The notes below the pieces were generated by a model. It did not search any database. It had not been told where the DNA came from and saw nothing but the letters and a program-made list of their open reading frames with translations. The position numbers were made by a program, and so were the translations under genes. From Grammothele lineata (taxonomy: Eukaryota > Basidiomycota > Agaricomycetes > Polyporales > Polyporaceae): a stretch of 52,021 nucleotides of DNA. This document shows positions 41,507 through 52,021 of this stretch, piece after piece; the first letter of the stretch is position 1, and every line of letters begins with the position of its first letter. The stretch is from assembly GCA_002150815.3 (NCBI GenBank), contig NDFF03000073.1, positions 1 through 52,021 of the forward strand, given 5' to 3'.

Positions 41507-43359
41507 CCTGAAGGAGATGTTCTTCTTCGCCTACGGCGTCGTCCTAAGTTCGTGCAAAATGAATCGGAGGAGGAAACACTTTAGTTGTACGTACTTAGGG
41601 GCTGAGAATTCGGAATATATCACGTGTGCAGCGAGCGTGAAGGAGCTCATACGAGGACTCTCACTACATCGAAGAATATGTGTAAATCGGATGTTTTGTC
41701 AATTCGGGGCTATTCACGTCTGATGGCGGGACGCTCTACATGTTGTCTTGATGCTACTCTCGCGCAGCACTGAGTCTTGGAAGGGATGGGCCGGAAGCCC
41801 ATCAAGCTACAGAGCACCAAGGATCCGGCATGGACACTCTGCTTGAGGGGGCGCACAATCAAGCATAGACGATTGATCAGAGCGAAATGAGTGTCGCTGT
41901 AAGAATCTGCTGGCAACGGGATAAGTAATTGGCAAAGTCTGCCATCGACAATTTGATTGCACTCGATATCATTGTTGTCTTGTGTTTCAAGTTGAATGGT
42001 GACAATAATTACAGGATTGACGGATATGTAGATAATGAGCCTCGATTCGATATGTGGACATAGGCCCGACACGGGTTCGGAGCTGACGACATGGAGTATT
42101 GTTCAAGTAAGTCGAGAACGACCCGGTGTCCTTACGGAAAAGAAATGGACTCGGAGAAGTAGTGTACCCAGTGGGATCTTAGCTCCAGTCGCACCTAGAA
42201 CAAAGGAAGCGCGTCTGACCCCATTCAGGATGCTACGTTCAAGCCAGTGCGCTCCGAGTCGGAACTAGTTGTGAGCGATTGCGGCTACTGAGAATAGCAT
42301 CCTGGCAGCGAGGGAGCCGCACCGGGCCCAGGCAGTGACGAGAAGGAGCCAGGCGGCAAATATTGACCACCCAAAAGGGAGCGCGGACCGCAAGGCCGCG
42401 CCCCCAGATAGAACCGGCCCCCACTGCTTTTTGTTGAAGTCCTGGTCTGCATCGCGAGTTTGATTGCAGACGCAAATTTCAAGTAGACAGACGAAGAGCC
42501 ACTGGCATGCAAGCTTGAGCAAGACAGTTAGTATGTCAGGATTATCGAGTCAACAATCTCAAAGAGGATATATTTTACAACTGAAGTTCTTGATTCAGAG
42601 TATAACGCGTTGGGGAAAGTGGTTGAGAGGACATGCTCTCGGAATCAGCATTCTTCCTGAGCGTCACTGAAATTACCGGTAGCCATTGCCCAAAAGAAGA
42701 ATTTTTGAGAAGCTGTAAGTGTGATATGGCTACCACTCTTGAGCAGCATTTCGTCCATTCTTGTGAAAGATATGGACGCGGACGAGCGGAGCCACGATGC
42801 TATACAAAAGCGGAAAAAGGAAACCGCTCGTCCTTAAACGGGCAGAGGTCTTACCGAACGCCGCGAGCGCGCGAGTCCTTGCTCAACGCCGTAGTACTTC
42901 GTGTCATTCCACGTCAGCTCATGATAAGTCCTACTGGCGGTGGCGCGTACGCCTGCCAGTACTCCTGTCTCCAACTTAGACGACGCCTACAAATAGGCAA
43001 CCACCGGTTGTCGTTTTCCGAACGAGCCAGGGCCCATTCAATCCGTACATATCTGTCGACGGCGTCTCCCTGGGCCTTGTGCATGTTCGATCCGGTGCCT
43101 TGTAGACACCTCCTTAATTTCGGCGCAACTCCATGGACATTCCCACCATACGGCTGTCCGATGATCACAAGGGCAGCAAAGACATGGTTCACGACTTGTG
43201 GCCACTGACCCGAAGAAGCTGTCTAACTGGCGGGCTCGGAGCGCCTCTCACAACTCTCCAACACACAACGCGGGTGAGATAAATACTCAGGCAGCCCTCG
43301 AATTGTCGAGCTCATTGCTTCACCACTGCCCCTCTTCGCTGCACTCTCGTCACCTAACC
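41507..43359. other. Intergenic, no gene recognised
   Basis: Nearly 1.9 kb. Frames at 41710-42072 (-), 42265-42522 (-) and 42633-43208 (+) are open but match nothing I know and do not link through splice sites. The base composition changes sharply at about 42280-42430 (a GC-rich patch), which may be foreign or decayed gene sequence. Confidence 0.45.
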
Positions 43360-43572
43360 ATGAAGTCTACTTTCTCAGTGCAGTTGTCGCTATTCAGCCT
43401 CTTGCCTACTATCTATCTCTTCACGAAGTCGGACTTCTTGGGTGTCCTAATTCCAATCGTATGTCACTTGACGTGCAGGTGAATAAAAACTGACAGAGTG
43501 GCGCTTGCTCGACAGAGTCTGTTTGGGACTTTTGCTTCAACAGCATCAGGAAAACCCTCCCCTGCAAATTAG
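43360..43572 (+). pseudogene. Truncated 5' end of a UbiA-like prenyltransferase gene
   Basis: An ATG opens 33 codons with the stretch LPTIYLFTKSDFLGVLIPI, which resembles the N-terminal membrane entry (YTLYLFTKSDFK-type) of basidiomycete UbiA-type terpenoid prenyltransferases. A 57-bp intron (43459-43515) is followed by SLFGTFASTASG and a stop at 43570-43572, after only 51 codons. The usual DDXXD-type aspartate motifs and the seven to nine helices are missing, and no later exon is found. A TATA-like ATAAAT (43279-43284) still stands about 80 bases upstream. The family call rests on a short segment. Confidence 0.5.
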
Positions 43573-43993
43573 CGCTATGCCCAGATTTATTAGCACTACC
43601 CTAGACTAGGACTCGACTACCTGTTTGAAAACCGTGAATATGCTCTATGTCTAGCTAATCTGTAGCTAACGACCTGTTAGCCCTCGCTATGATTCACTAT
43701 GATGTCACTAATAGTTGACTCACACGATGAAATTTGGACTAAGGAAGTATATTGGGCTGCAACCGAAATAATGTACATCTATTGGTAGATACACACTTGC
43801 AAACATACACTACCGCCTTACGATAAGTTCAATTGCGAAAGTAGAATCTGAAACTTGTCGTTAGTGACATTACATGTCCAAGGGGTGCGTAACGGCGAGG
43901 CCGCGACCTCGCGTGTGTCCGTGCGGCGAGGTTCTAGCTATCCAGCATCTCGTGCCACTCAAAGCGACCATTTGCAGCAGCTGGCCGCGCATG

Positions 43994-44059
43994 TGCAACA
44001 CAGGGCGAACTGTGGGGGATCTTGAGCCGCCGCGAGAAGTTGCTAGCATCCACCTCCAA
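43994..44059 (-). repeat. Degenerate copy of the segment at 45450-45515
   Basis: About 66 bases, roughly 80 per cent identical to 45450-45515, including an exact GATCTTGAGCCGCCGCGAGA. In the minus-strand reading both encode a similar DASNFSRRLKI / DAGDFSRRLKI peptide. The copy directly follows the last exon of the broken PPR-type gene, so it looks like the start of a second, lost tandem copy. Confidence 0.55.
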
Positions 44060-45560
44060 TTACGAGCGACTCGAGCAGGTGGTACAAGGCGTGCGACAAG
44101 AGTCGAATGATGAGGTTGTACTTCTGGGGGATGTTCTTGAGCGACGCAGGCACCGCAGGCGCCAGCGTCAGGGCGAGCATCTCGCGGATACTTTCGGCAA
44201 GCCTATTGGAACGAGAAAGTTTAGCCGCTAGATGCTTGTATGCATAGATTAGATGCACTCACTGCTGATGTTCGGTGACAAGTTTGCGTCGTCGTTCCGA
44301 CTCGCCCTTCTCGTTCGCGGCATCCCTTGCGAGGCCGTTGCCACTTGGCCGCCCTTTGATCATGAGCCCCACTCTCAACGCACCCCGCTCGCCCTCGTCT
44401 GCCCTCTCTCGGTCCTTATCCGTGCGCAACAACCCGCTCTCCAGTTCACTGATCGTTCGATAGATTTCTTTGAGCTTGCGCGAGAACGCGTTGGCGCTCG
44501 AGGCGCTGTCCTTGGACCTCCGGCCCGCGGGATGTAAGGAATCAAGAAGAGCGGAGGAGGCCGACAAAGAGTCTGCCGTCGAAGATAGGGTGAAGTTGGA
44601 CGAGATAGTCGAGTGAGCATAGGAAGCGGAGGACGTCGAGGAAGCGGATACCCAGTCGCCAGACGGTCGAGGATGCCCCGCGTGTTGTCGAGCCGCACCG
44701 CGGGGCTCGCGCCCGCGTCGAACTCCGCGCGCCCCCGGGTGCCAAGGATGCTGCCCATCGTCTTGAACAACAGCCGCTCATGCTGTGTGCGCGCGCGAGC
44801 CGGAGCACCTCCCCGACGAGCGGCACGTCCCCGTGGAAGATCGCCTAGTGGACGACGGTCCCGAACGACACCGCGTCGGGCTTGAGCCCGCCCTCGATCA
44901 TCGTGCGCAGCCGCGCCGCGCCTGAGGCCGGGTTCGCCTTCGCCACCGCCGCGAGCGCGACGTTGAGGTCGTGCAGGTCCGAGCGGATGCCCCGTGCGCG
45001 CATGAGCGCGAACGCCGCGGCCGCGGCCGCGTCCCGCCCGAGCGCGAACGCCGCGCGCGTGAGCGCGTTCAGGTCCTTGTGGTCCGCCTGCGCGAGCGGC
45101 CGCTTGTTCTCGCAGAACGCGTCGAACACGGGCCCGGCGAATCTCCGGAGGTCGGCCGCGCGCGCGAGGAGCTCCTCCCGTGTCAGCGCCGCGAACCCAG
45201 TCCTTCCGGCCCACTTGCAGGGGCACCATGCTGGCGGGAGTGCTGAGAGGAAAAGAGGACGGTGTCGTGCTTTCTCGGGTCGAAAAGTTGGCGATGTTGA
45301 TCGCGCGAGGTTTGGTGGACGCGCGGGGGCATCGTGCAGGGCGAGTGCGAACTTGAGGCTGCGTCCGACATCGCGTAGGGCTCGGCGGTGATGACGGGTC
45401 TTCGTATAGGGTCAGCGTTGGGATTGTAGAGCTTGCCGGGACTGCCGTTCGCAGCACGAGGGGAGTTGTGGGAGATCTTGAGCCGCCGCGAGAAGTCGCC
45501 GGCATCCGCTTCCATTTGGGGGGAGGCGTCGGAAACGACGACGTGGTATACGCTGTCAAC
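44060..45560 (-). pseudogene. Broken PPR-type gene
   Basis: Exon-like pieces on the minus strand lie in several frames. The first (about 45560-45240) holds MEADAGDFSRRLKISHNSP. The second (about 45210-44848) holds a helical PPR-like part, DLHDLNVALAAVAKANP followed by GGLKPDAVSFGTVVH. The third (about 44565-44260) is charged and coiled-coil-like (LKEIYRTISELESGLL). The last (about 44210-44060) reads LAESIREMLALTLAP. The PPR frame hits TAG at 44847-44845, and about 20 codons later a one-base shift is needed to stay in the similar-looking frame (ERLLFKTMGSILGTRG). PPR proteins bind organelle RNA; this copy is likely dead. Strong GC skew makes opposite-strand frames look open. Confidence 0.55.
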
Positions 45561-45569
45561 ATTATGGGC

Positions 45570-46415
45570 ACACGGACGAACACGCCCGAGGGGCGGAGGA
45601 GGGGAAGGGCGGTGGAAGGGAGAAGTTTGCAAGCTGAAAAATCCATGCACGCTTGGCCTGTGCAATGAGGCGCGGACTCTCAGACCAGATGAGATGGTGC
45701 TTACCTGTACAAGAGATCGCTACCGTCCCGAAGAGGCGAGAGAACCCGGCGTGAGCTTCGACATGGCGAGTATCAGGCTGGGAGAAGCGGCGATCAGAAA
45801 TGAGCTATTGAGACTCCTGGTGCATGCAGAGGTGGGTATCGACCTCGTTTCAGGCTTGCCTTATATGCCAAACGCGTCCATCTCTAGCTTCGCATTCCTC
45901 CAGTTCCTTGCGTGAGCTCTTGGAGAGGGCAGTTTTGGGATCGGTGCTGTGAGATGGGGGACATGACTCGGATGGTGTCGCCAAAAAGTCGGATAGCCTT
46001 GTCGAGATGCAAGGAACTAAAAGCTGTAGAGGAGGCATCTTAGAGTGTCAGCGCCCTGAAAGGGAATAATGTACGGGCTTACCATGTTTCGTTTCGATCA
46101 TGGAGGGCCTTGGCGAGGAGGGTCGCGCCGGGAGGATGGAGAAGTACTGTGAGGCGCACCGCAAGACGGGCGCCAGGGCGTGATGAGGCGCCTGTCACGG
46201 AGGCATCACAACCTGTGACAAGCACTAAGGCAATAATTCGCTGGCTTCTAGCCAACGGATCGTCATGTGAATCGGTTAATACATGTTTGGGACATATTCA
46301 GAGCGCATAGGAATTGGTTTCAAAAGGTGTGTTTTCCATTGCATGACTATAACGTGACAAGCGCGAGCAGTTCAATGAAGCGCCCGCTTCAAAGCGTGCC
46401 ATAAGTAGTACTAGA
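45570..46415. other. Intergenic, no gene recognised
   Basis: Between the broken PPR-type gene and the transposase. No frame stands out. Short palindromes such as GAAGCG...CGCTTC near 46378-46394 could belong to the end of the transposon, but no matching inverted repeat was found beyond 49905. Confidence 0.4.
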
Positions 46416-49400
46416 CTATATGAGCGTCATATACATGTGCTGGTCGCTGAAAGGACTAACAAAGAAAGTATCACATAGATCCAACACAGTGCTACTTGTC
46501 CATTCGCGAGGCGCAGTCGCTGGAAATGCGGGGAATAGGTGACAGCTACGTCTTATTTGCGACACCTCAATAACCGTAGCCAGCCGTTCTCCCTGTCGTC
46601 CGCGGCATCTCGTAATCTTGTACATCCCGTGAACGGTATCGCGTTGATTGAATGCCGTGAACCACTCAACATATGCAAGATGCCCCGGAGGCATGATTCC
46701 AGGGAACAGCGACCTGTTCGTACTCTTCGGCAGCGAGAATACCATACGTACTTGGCCGACACGGTAGCCTGACTCGGACGGCGTGTTAGATATATTAGAG
46801 GCGTAAGCTAGGAGTTCTGGAGTGAAAAAAGCAATTTCCTACGCACCGTGAATGCCCACACCATTCCCAGTGCCTTCATCTACAAGGACGGTATCGAACC
46901 TACTTGGTACTTTCTGTCCCCGGCTGTTGACCCGCTGCGGGCGCACCTGCACTACGTCCTCGGTGCAACCCATAACGCCGATCTGCTGTGCATCTCCGAG
47001 CGTCAACTTGAGCTTGTGATAGGTAGACACCGCACTGAAATCGAAGCGAACCAGGAGCGCCTTGCGCTCTAGCTCCGCGGGTGGAAGTGTACGATCACCG
47101 TGACGGAACTCCACTACGAACCGCGCAAGGGCATCACGAAGATGGGTGGCACCGTATAGCTGGATGGCTGCGCTGAAAGGAACACGTTTGACGCTGGGCC
47201 ACTTCGTCAGGTGGATCTTCGTAAGGCTAGATCCAGGCTCTGGGTTGACAGGTGCAACAGTGTCCGTTTCAGATGCCGGTGGCGAAATGTCCATTGGCGA
47301 GGGCGGAGTAGAATGACCAGACTCGGATCCATCCGACGAAGCCTATGGGCGAGAGCGAGTCAGTACTTGATAGCAGAGCCTAATAACTGCACACGAGTTG
47401 CACATACATTTACTTCGTCATCCCCCTGAGCGAGACGCCATTTGATGTATTCCGCATGACGCTGGATCTTCTCACGTCGCTCAAGCCACAACGTCATCTG
47501 CGGAAATTCGTCCTTCCGATTTGTTGCACGGTACGCATCCTTAGCGAAGTCGATATGAAGACGTTCCGTATACTGGGTGTCGTAATTGTCTGTGGTGCCG
47601 AAGAGCTGGATCGAGGCGATGTAGTGGTCGAGTGAATGGAGTTTCGGGAGTCGGAAATGTTCCCGGATGCCAAGATCAACGAAGATTCCTTTGTTTTGGT
47701 GGAAACGCTGAAGAGCGTTCTGCAGGAGCGCCAAAGTGTCGGACGTGTGAGCGGGATACTGTGCAAGATAGAGGAAATCGAGCAGTGCGCGCACAGCGCG
47801 AACTAGGCGAATGGAGGAGAAGCCGCCGGGTAGTGGAAGTCCTACAATTAGCCCCAGAAGAAAGCGACACATGTCCGCGTGCTCCTTCCCCGTGACCCGC
47901 TGTAAAGTGGTAATCCCTTTGAAGAAGAGACGGATCTGGTGATTCGGAGGCAGGCGCCGACAACGTGCATCAAGCTCTTCCGGAGAAAAGGCGCTTTTGA
48001 GCCACGAGACGAGATGCTTGACAACGCCCTGATACATTTGGTGCAAGATGTCGGGTGTGATTGAACGGAAGACGTTAACGAAGGGTAGATCCATCCAGAA
48101 AGGATGCGTAACGGGCCTAATCCCTGCTGCGCGGCATGCGCGCGAGAAGACTGTTGCACCTTCGTCCACTGTCGCGAGGGCATCCATGACTGTCGCCAGG
48201 TCTCGCAGAGCGCGTTTAGGGTCGGTAGACGATCCAACGTCTTCACGCGAGATGGCGCATTTCGGGCATGTTCCGTTCTTGCAGCAGGTGACAAGAAGTT
48301 GTTCCGGGTAGTCGCCAATGTACACCGCAAAAATCGGATGCCCGCGGCGGATAACCCCGTCACCACTCGCTATCTCAATCCCTTCGATACCTGCGGTCTT
48401 GAGAGGTCGGAGGACCATCGACAGGCATGCATGAAAGAGATTGGCCAGCATGCGTCGACGAGCAGCTTTGTTGGTGACATGTTTGAGACGAGTGGCGGGG
48501 ATGTAAGCAAGGAGGACATGCCCACGACGGGAAGGCTTGCGACGAATATCCTTCGGGAGGTTGCCGATGGTGAGGTAGACAGGGTAGGCCGTCTTGCTTC
48601 CGAACACTGTGAGCTGTGTTTTGTCCGATGAGACGATGACGGGTATGATGGTTGCGCCAGGATTTGTTTTGTCTAATTCCTTCTGGCAGTGCGCAATCCG
48701 GCAGCGATTAGAACACTAGATGCATGGAGTATGGATACGAAATGTAGACGTACCTGAGTTGACCACCACCACTTTCCTGTATGCATATCGAAATAGACAC
48801 GAATTGTGCGGTCTGGGTCTGCATAGTGACGTTCGGGAGCGAAGATGAGGATGCCGGAGAACTCAGGGTCACCGTACAAAGCGCGGATGCACTCAATCAC
48901 GTCACGATAGAACACTTCATATGCCTCCCCACCAACGACTATCTCACGGCGCATGAAGCGAGGACGACCTGATGAAAGATTTTCATCGATGATCTTGTTG
49001 AGTTCACGAGAGCTCTTGAACGAGAGCCCAAGCAGTGAGACGAGCTGTCATGCAGCGATCAGGCTCGTCAACTTCATACAAATCAACTGTTGCTGACTCA
49101 CCTCTTCGATTTCCAAGAGCTCCGAAACCGCCGTAGAGCCTGGTCCCCGCATTTTCGCCCACTTTGCCACCTCCCAATCGAGACGAGATGCGAACGGTGC
49201 ATACGGGTTTGGCTGTGTATCGTCCTCTAGTGATGCACGATATGTCTTGTAGCTCGGACGTTGTTGCTGCCTAGAAATTGGAGCACCAGCGCGGGAGTCT
49301 GGGTACCGGATGACATGGGTAGTGGTGTGAAGGTGCCTGTATGCCCGCTGCTGGGAACGACGATCGGGACCTGCCTGGGTACCTCTAGAGTCTTCCGTCT

Positions 49401-49905
49401 GTGGATCGGCGCTGCCGTCATCATCGCCGTTGCTATCGCTGTCACCATCAGGAGGATTTGCAAGAGGGTCGGGCTCCCAGCCATCCTCAGCTGCGTAGTT
49501 TGTCGCATCTTCATCATCGTCGTCCGAGGCGTCGTCTCGGGCACGGTCTGAACCATCGTAGTCGTCATCTTCGTCTTCGCCTTGAGTGTTGATGTCAGCT
49601 GTTACCCCTCCTGAAAGGTCGTCGATGTCCATCAGGTCTTCCCCTTCAACCTCATCGCCGTGGTACTCGTCATAGTCTTCCCAGTATTCGTCGCTGTATC
49701 GTCCAAAGAGATCACCGCCAAAAGGTTGCGCCTCCTGCTCAACATCATCTTCGTTGAGCCCTAGAGCTGGCTCCTCAAGGGCTTCGTCGCGGAGATCTTC
49801 TTGTCGTTGGCGAATCGCGACGCAGGAAGGCTGAGTGGTAAGTCGAAGATGTCGTTCGAGACCACTTGATGTGAACGACTTTCTGCATCCCTCGCACTCG
49901 GGCAT
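46416..49905 (-). CDS. Plavaka-type DNA transposase
   Basis: Five exons on the minus strand: 49905-49102, 49044-48754, 48682-47408, 47342-46847, 46768-46416; 3219 bases, 1072 residues, no stop or frameshift. The N-terminus has a C2H2/BED-like zinc motif (CEGCRKSF, then H and C), followed by a long very acidic disordered region. The large central part matches the Plavaka family, the CACTA-like transposases common in basidiomycetes, with EVFYRDVIECIRALYGDPEF, GKWWWSTQ, PVIVSSDKTQL and a Cys pair in CPKCAISRED. The C-terminal part (LAYVEWFTAFN, IRRSCHLFP, VLDLCDTFFVSPF) also matches. These enzymes cut and paste their element. I could not define terminal inverted repeats, so element borders are unknown; an intact gene suggests recent activity. 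Confidence 0.85.
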
Positions 49906-50238
49906 TCTGCAGATGTCAGGCGAGGAGAGGAGATGATTATACGAGCAGGGTAGTTCATACAGGGGCTCTGAGATAGGAGGAACGATCGTCTAAGACGCGG
50001 TGTGCTGCTTGAGCCTACACGTGCGTCAAGCCTGATCGCGTGACCACTGCTTGCGGCGACGGATGACCTGTCTCTGCCTAGTCAGTTACTTACGCTCTAG
50101 CCATCCCTTCCTAATTATTGACGTGTCAACGCACCTCGCACCTCATCTCTTCACACACACACTCACTTCTTCCACTCCCTACGACGCTCGTACCATCTTT
50201 AATCACTCCTTAATTTTTTCTACGCTCAACTCGTCGGC
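49906..50238. other. Divergent promoter region
   Basis: About 330 bases between the transposase start (minus) and the start of the gene at 50239 (plus). The part nearest 50239 is a C/T-rich leader typical of fungal genes. The transposon's 5' end should lie in or beyond this stretch but no inverted repeat was identified. Confidence 0.4.
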
Positions 50239-51766
50239 ATGAGACGCCTTCATCGTCGCCGAGTCGTTGATTCTGATGAGGACGAAGATGTCTCTCAGCC
50301 TAGCGTCGACTTATCTATTGAGTCACAAGCACTTAAACGCCTACCTGCGAGAGGTGAGCTTCGAGTATCTTGCATGATGCATCACTGATTGTGATTGCGA
50401 CCTGTAGGTGCTAAGACCAATGCCCTCAAGGATCCTGGTAAGTAAGACTTTTAATGGCCAATAGTTGCGCGCACAATCACAGTACTAATACACACGTGAA
50501 TAGCATGGGCTTCGCTGATGCCACGTAGCCATGGTACCAAGAAGGCTGCGCCATCCAGTTCTAGCAAGAAAGATAAGCCGCCAGCTCGAGAGAAGATTAC
50601 AGCGGACGAGGGTGAGGACTAGCATACCATCTAGTAGCCGCCAGTGCATCTCTCATCTGCATCTTTCAGACCGGCGGGCCAGGAGCTCTGCGAGAGAAAG
50701 TCATTCTCAGCCGCCAATGGGGAACCAGTACAACGCACCCGATATCGACTTGGACGCTCCAGACAGCGACGTCGACTTGCCAACTCGGTCTTTTTCGCAG
50801 CCTATCCCGGGTGCAAAATACCCCAGCCACCGAGCTGAAAGGCGCTCCTCTCATCGGAAACGAGAGCTTGAAGCAGGCGACGGTGATTCAGATGAGGAAG
50901 GCGATGGCAGCGGTGTTGGAAGCGACGACGAGAGGGGTAGAGGGCGGGAGAGTGACGACGAGCTTGTCGAGATGGAAAAGAACCCATCGCGGTTAGAGCG
51001 CGCGTTTGAGAAGGAGGTACGTCACCGCTTCACCGCCCGCATGCGAGCTGGAAGTCCCGTGCGTTACACTCAATTGAATACACACGGGCGCTGATACCGC
51101 CGCTTTTCTCTGCCTTCACCAAATATCGCTCTCGCTCTCGCCCTTGCCCTTGCCCTTGCCCTCGTGCTCACCCTCGACACCAGGCTCTTTGCTGACTTAT
51201 CTACTCGTCTAGGCCGTATCATGGGCTGAAGCATCCGATGGCGATCACAACTCGGGCGCTGGATCTTCTGCCAGTCGCCGCTCCGCTCGCCATCCACGGT
51301 CAAGCCCCGCTCACTCATCGCGGTCACGTTCGCATACTCGTGAAGAACACTCACAGCGGAGAGAGGAGAGCGCTGAGCCGCCCTGTGGTAACAACGGGCA
51401 TGCGGTGAGTTACCTTATGTTTGGTTATCATAGCCACCTCTCGTATTCAACCTGATCTCCGGGTACACGTCGGTCTTCGTTGGATACTAGAAGGATCGAC
51501 AGGCGAATGAGAAAGATTCACAGGTGCGTGTATCTCAAAGGCGGCACGATATAGTAATCTCATAGTGTCCTTAGCATTCAAGCCGGCATTCACGGTCTTC
51601 GGACGACACCGCAGGTATGCAAAGTCAACACCACAGCAAGCCGAAAAAGTCGAAATCTTCGGCGGTTGGTGTGTAACATCATATTCTGGGCGTGTTATAG
51701 GCAGCGACAGCACTCACCGAGACTGCTTACATTACTTCAGGAGCCAAGAAGACTCCCGATAAGTCA
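50239..51766 (+). CDS. Disordered Ser/Arg/Asp-rich protein, multi-exon, possibly incomplete
   Basis: Exons read from frame and splice sites: 50239-50353, 50408-50437, 50504-50611, 50670-51016, 51213-51404, 51503-51523, 51575-51668, 51741 onwards. The frame holds through all seven joins. The protein starts MRRLHRRRVVDSDEDED and is almost wholly low-complexity: acidic and basic runs, SR-like stretches and KPKKSKSS. No domain is visible so far. In mushrooms such N-termini precede DUF6532-type proteins often found near transposons, but nothing of that domain is seen here. The 3' end is unclear and may lie past the window. Exon 6 (21 bases) is the weakest call. The intron at 51017-51212 (196 bp) carries a CTCGCC/CTTGCC pyrimidine repeat. 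Confidence 0.5.
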
Positions 51767-52021
51767 CGCTCATCTCAGCCCCTGTTACGCCGAGGCCAGC
51801 GCGGGCGCCTATGGGAAGTACGACGAGCGCACGCGGTCGGGGGTCGAGGGATCTGGGTAGACGTACGCCGAAGAGGCGAAGTCGAGCACTGTGGTAGAGG
51901 GCGAGCGACACACAGGGGTTCTATGGGGAGAGAGGCCTCGATTGGAAAAGGAGGTCAAACTGAGGAGCATCCTCAGGGAGACCCAAACTATATACGTACA
52001 TGGGAACAATGACTATGGACG

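Noticed and set aside
44375..45646. A 423-codon open frame over the PPR region
   Set aside because: Its Arg/Ala/Gly runs are out of frame with the PPR-like segment; the recognisable peptides lie in other frames.

Overview
The window is nuclear DNA of a filamentous basidiomycete, most likely an Agaricomycete mushroom. Genes are cut by many introns of about 50-80 bp with GT...AG ends. The mobile DNA (Ty3/gypsy elements, a Plavaka-type DNA transposon) and the families seen (fungal aspartic proteases, an AAA ATPase with a fungal-only N-terminal part, a seven-helix orphan membrane protein, a UbiA-type fragment) point the same way. No rRNA, CRISPR or bacterial operon structure is present. Intron-exon models were built by hand from splice signals, reading frame and paralogue comparison; several close exactly in frame.

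Region 1 (1-2.6 kb) has no gene I can recognise. It opens with a 300-bp MITE-like element and holds some hairpin-forming repeats. Region 2 (2.6-19.1 kb) is one nested insertion. An outer plus-strand Ty3/gypsy element (2615-19139, 319-bp LTRs, 5-bp target duplication ACGAG) carries two later insertions: a foldback element with Pol III-like boxes in its leader (about 3223-4163), and a complete minus-strand Ty3/gypsy element (6506-15772, 1015-bp LTRs) inside pol. The outer element looks self-primed (Tf1/sushi type) and encodes a chromodomain. The inner one looks tRNA-primed. Both carry the same -1 frameshift heptamer GGGTTTT fifteen bases before the gag stop. The outer element seems to have landed in a host gene of which scraps remain at 19145-19510.

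Region 3 (19.6-41.5 kb) is a normal gene island: a vacuolar Tag1-like membrane protein (+); a tandem pair of Fe(II)/2-oxoglutarate oxygenases (-), one intact and one with a nonsense codon and two fewer introns; an AAA+ ATPase (+); a tandem pair of secreted aspartic proteases (-); a mitochondrial carnitine-pathway type dioxygenase (-); a small nucleotidyltransferase-fold protein (-); and a seven-helix membrane protein (+). Apart from the two tandem pairs, nothing suggests a shared pathway.

Region 4 (41.5-52.0 kb) is a decayed zone: a truncated UbiA-like gene, a broken PPR-type gene with a small internal duplication, an apparently intact Plavaka transposase gene (46416-49905, -), and the start of a disordered, multi-exon gene (+) that may run off the window.
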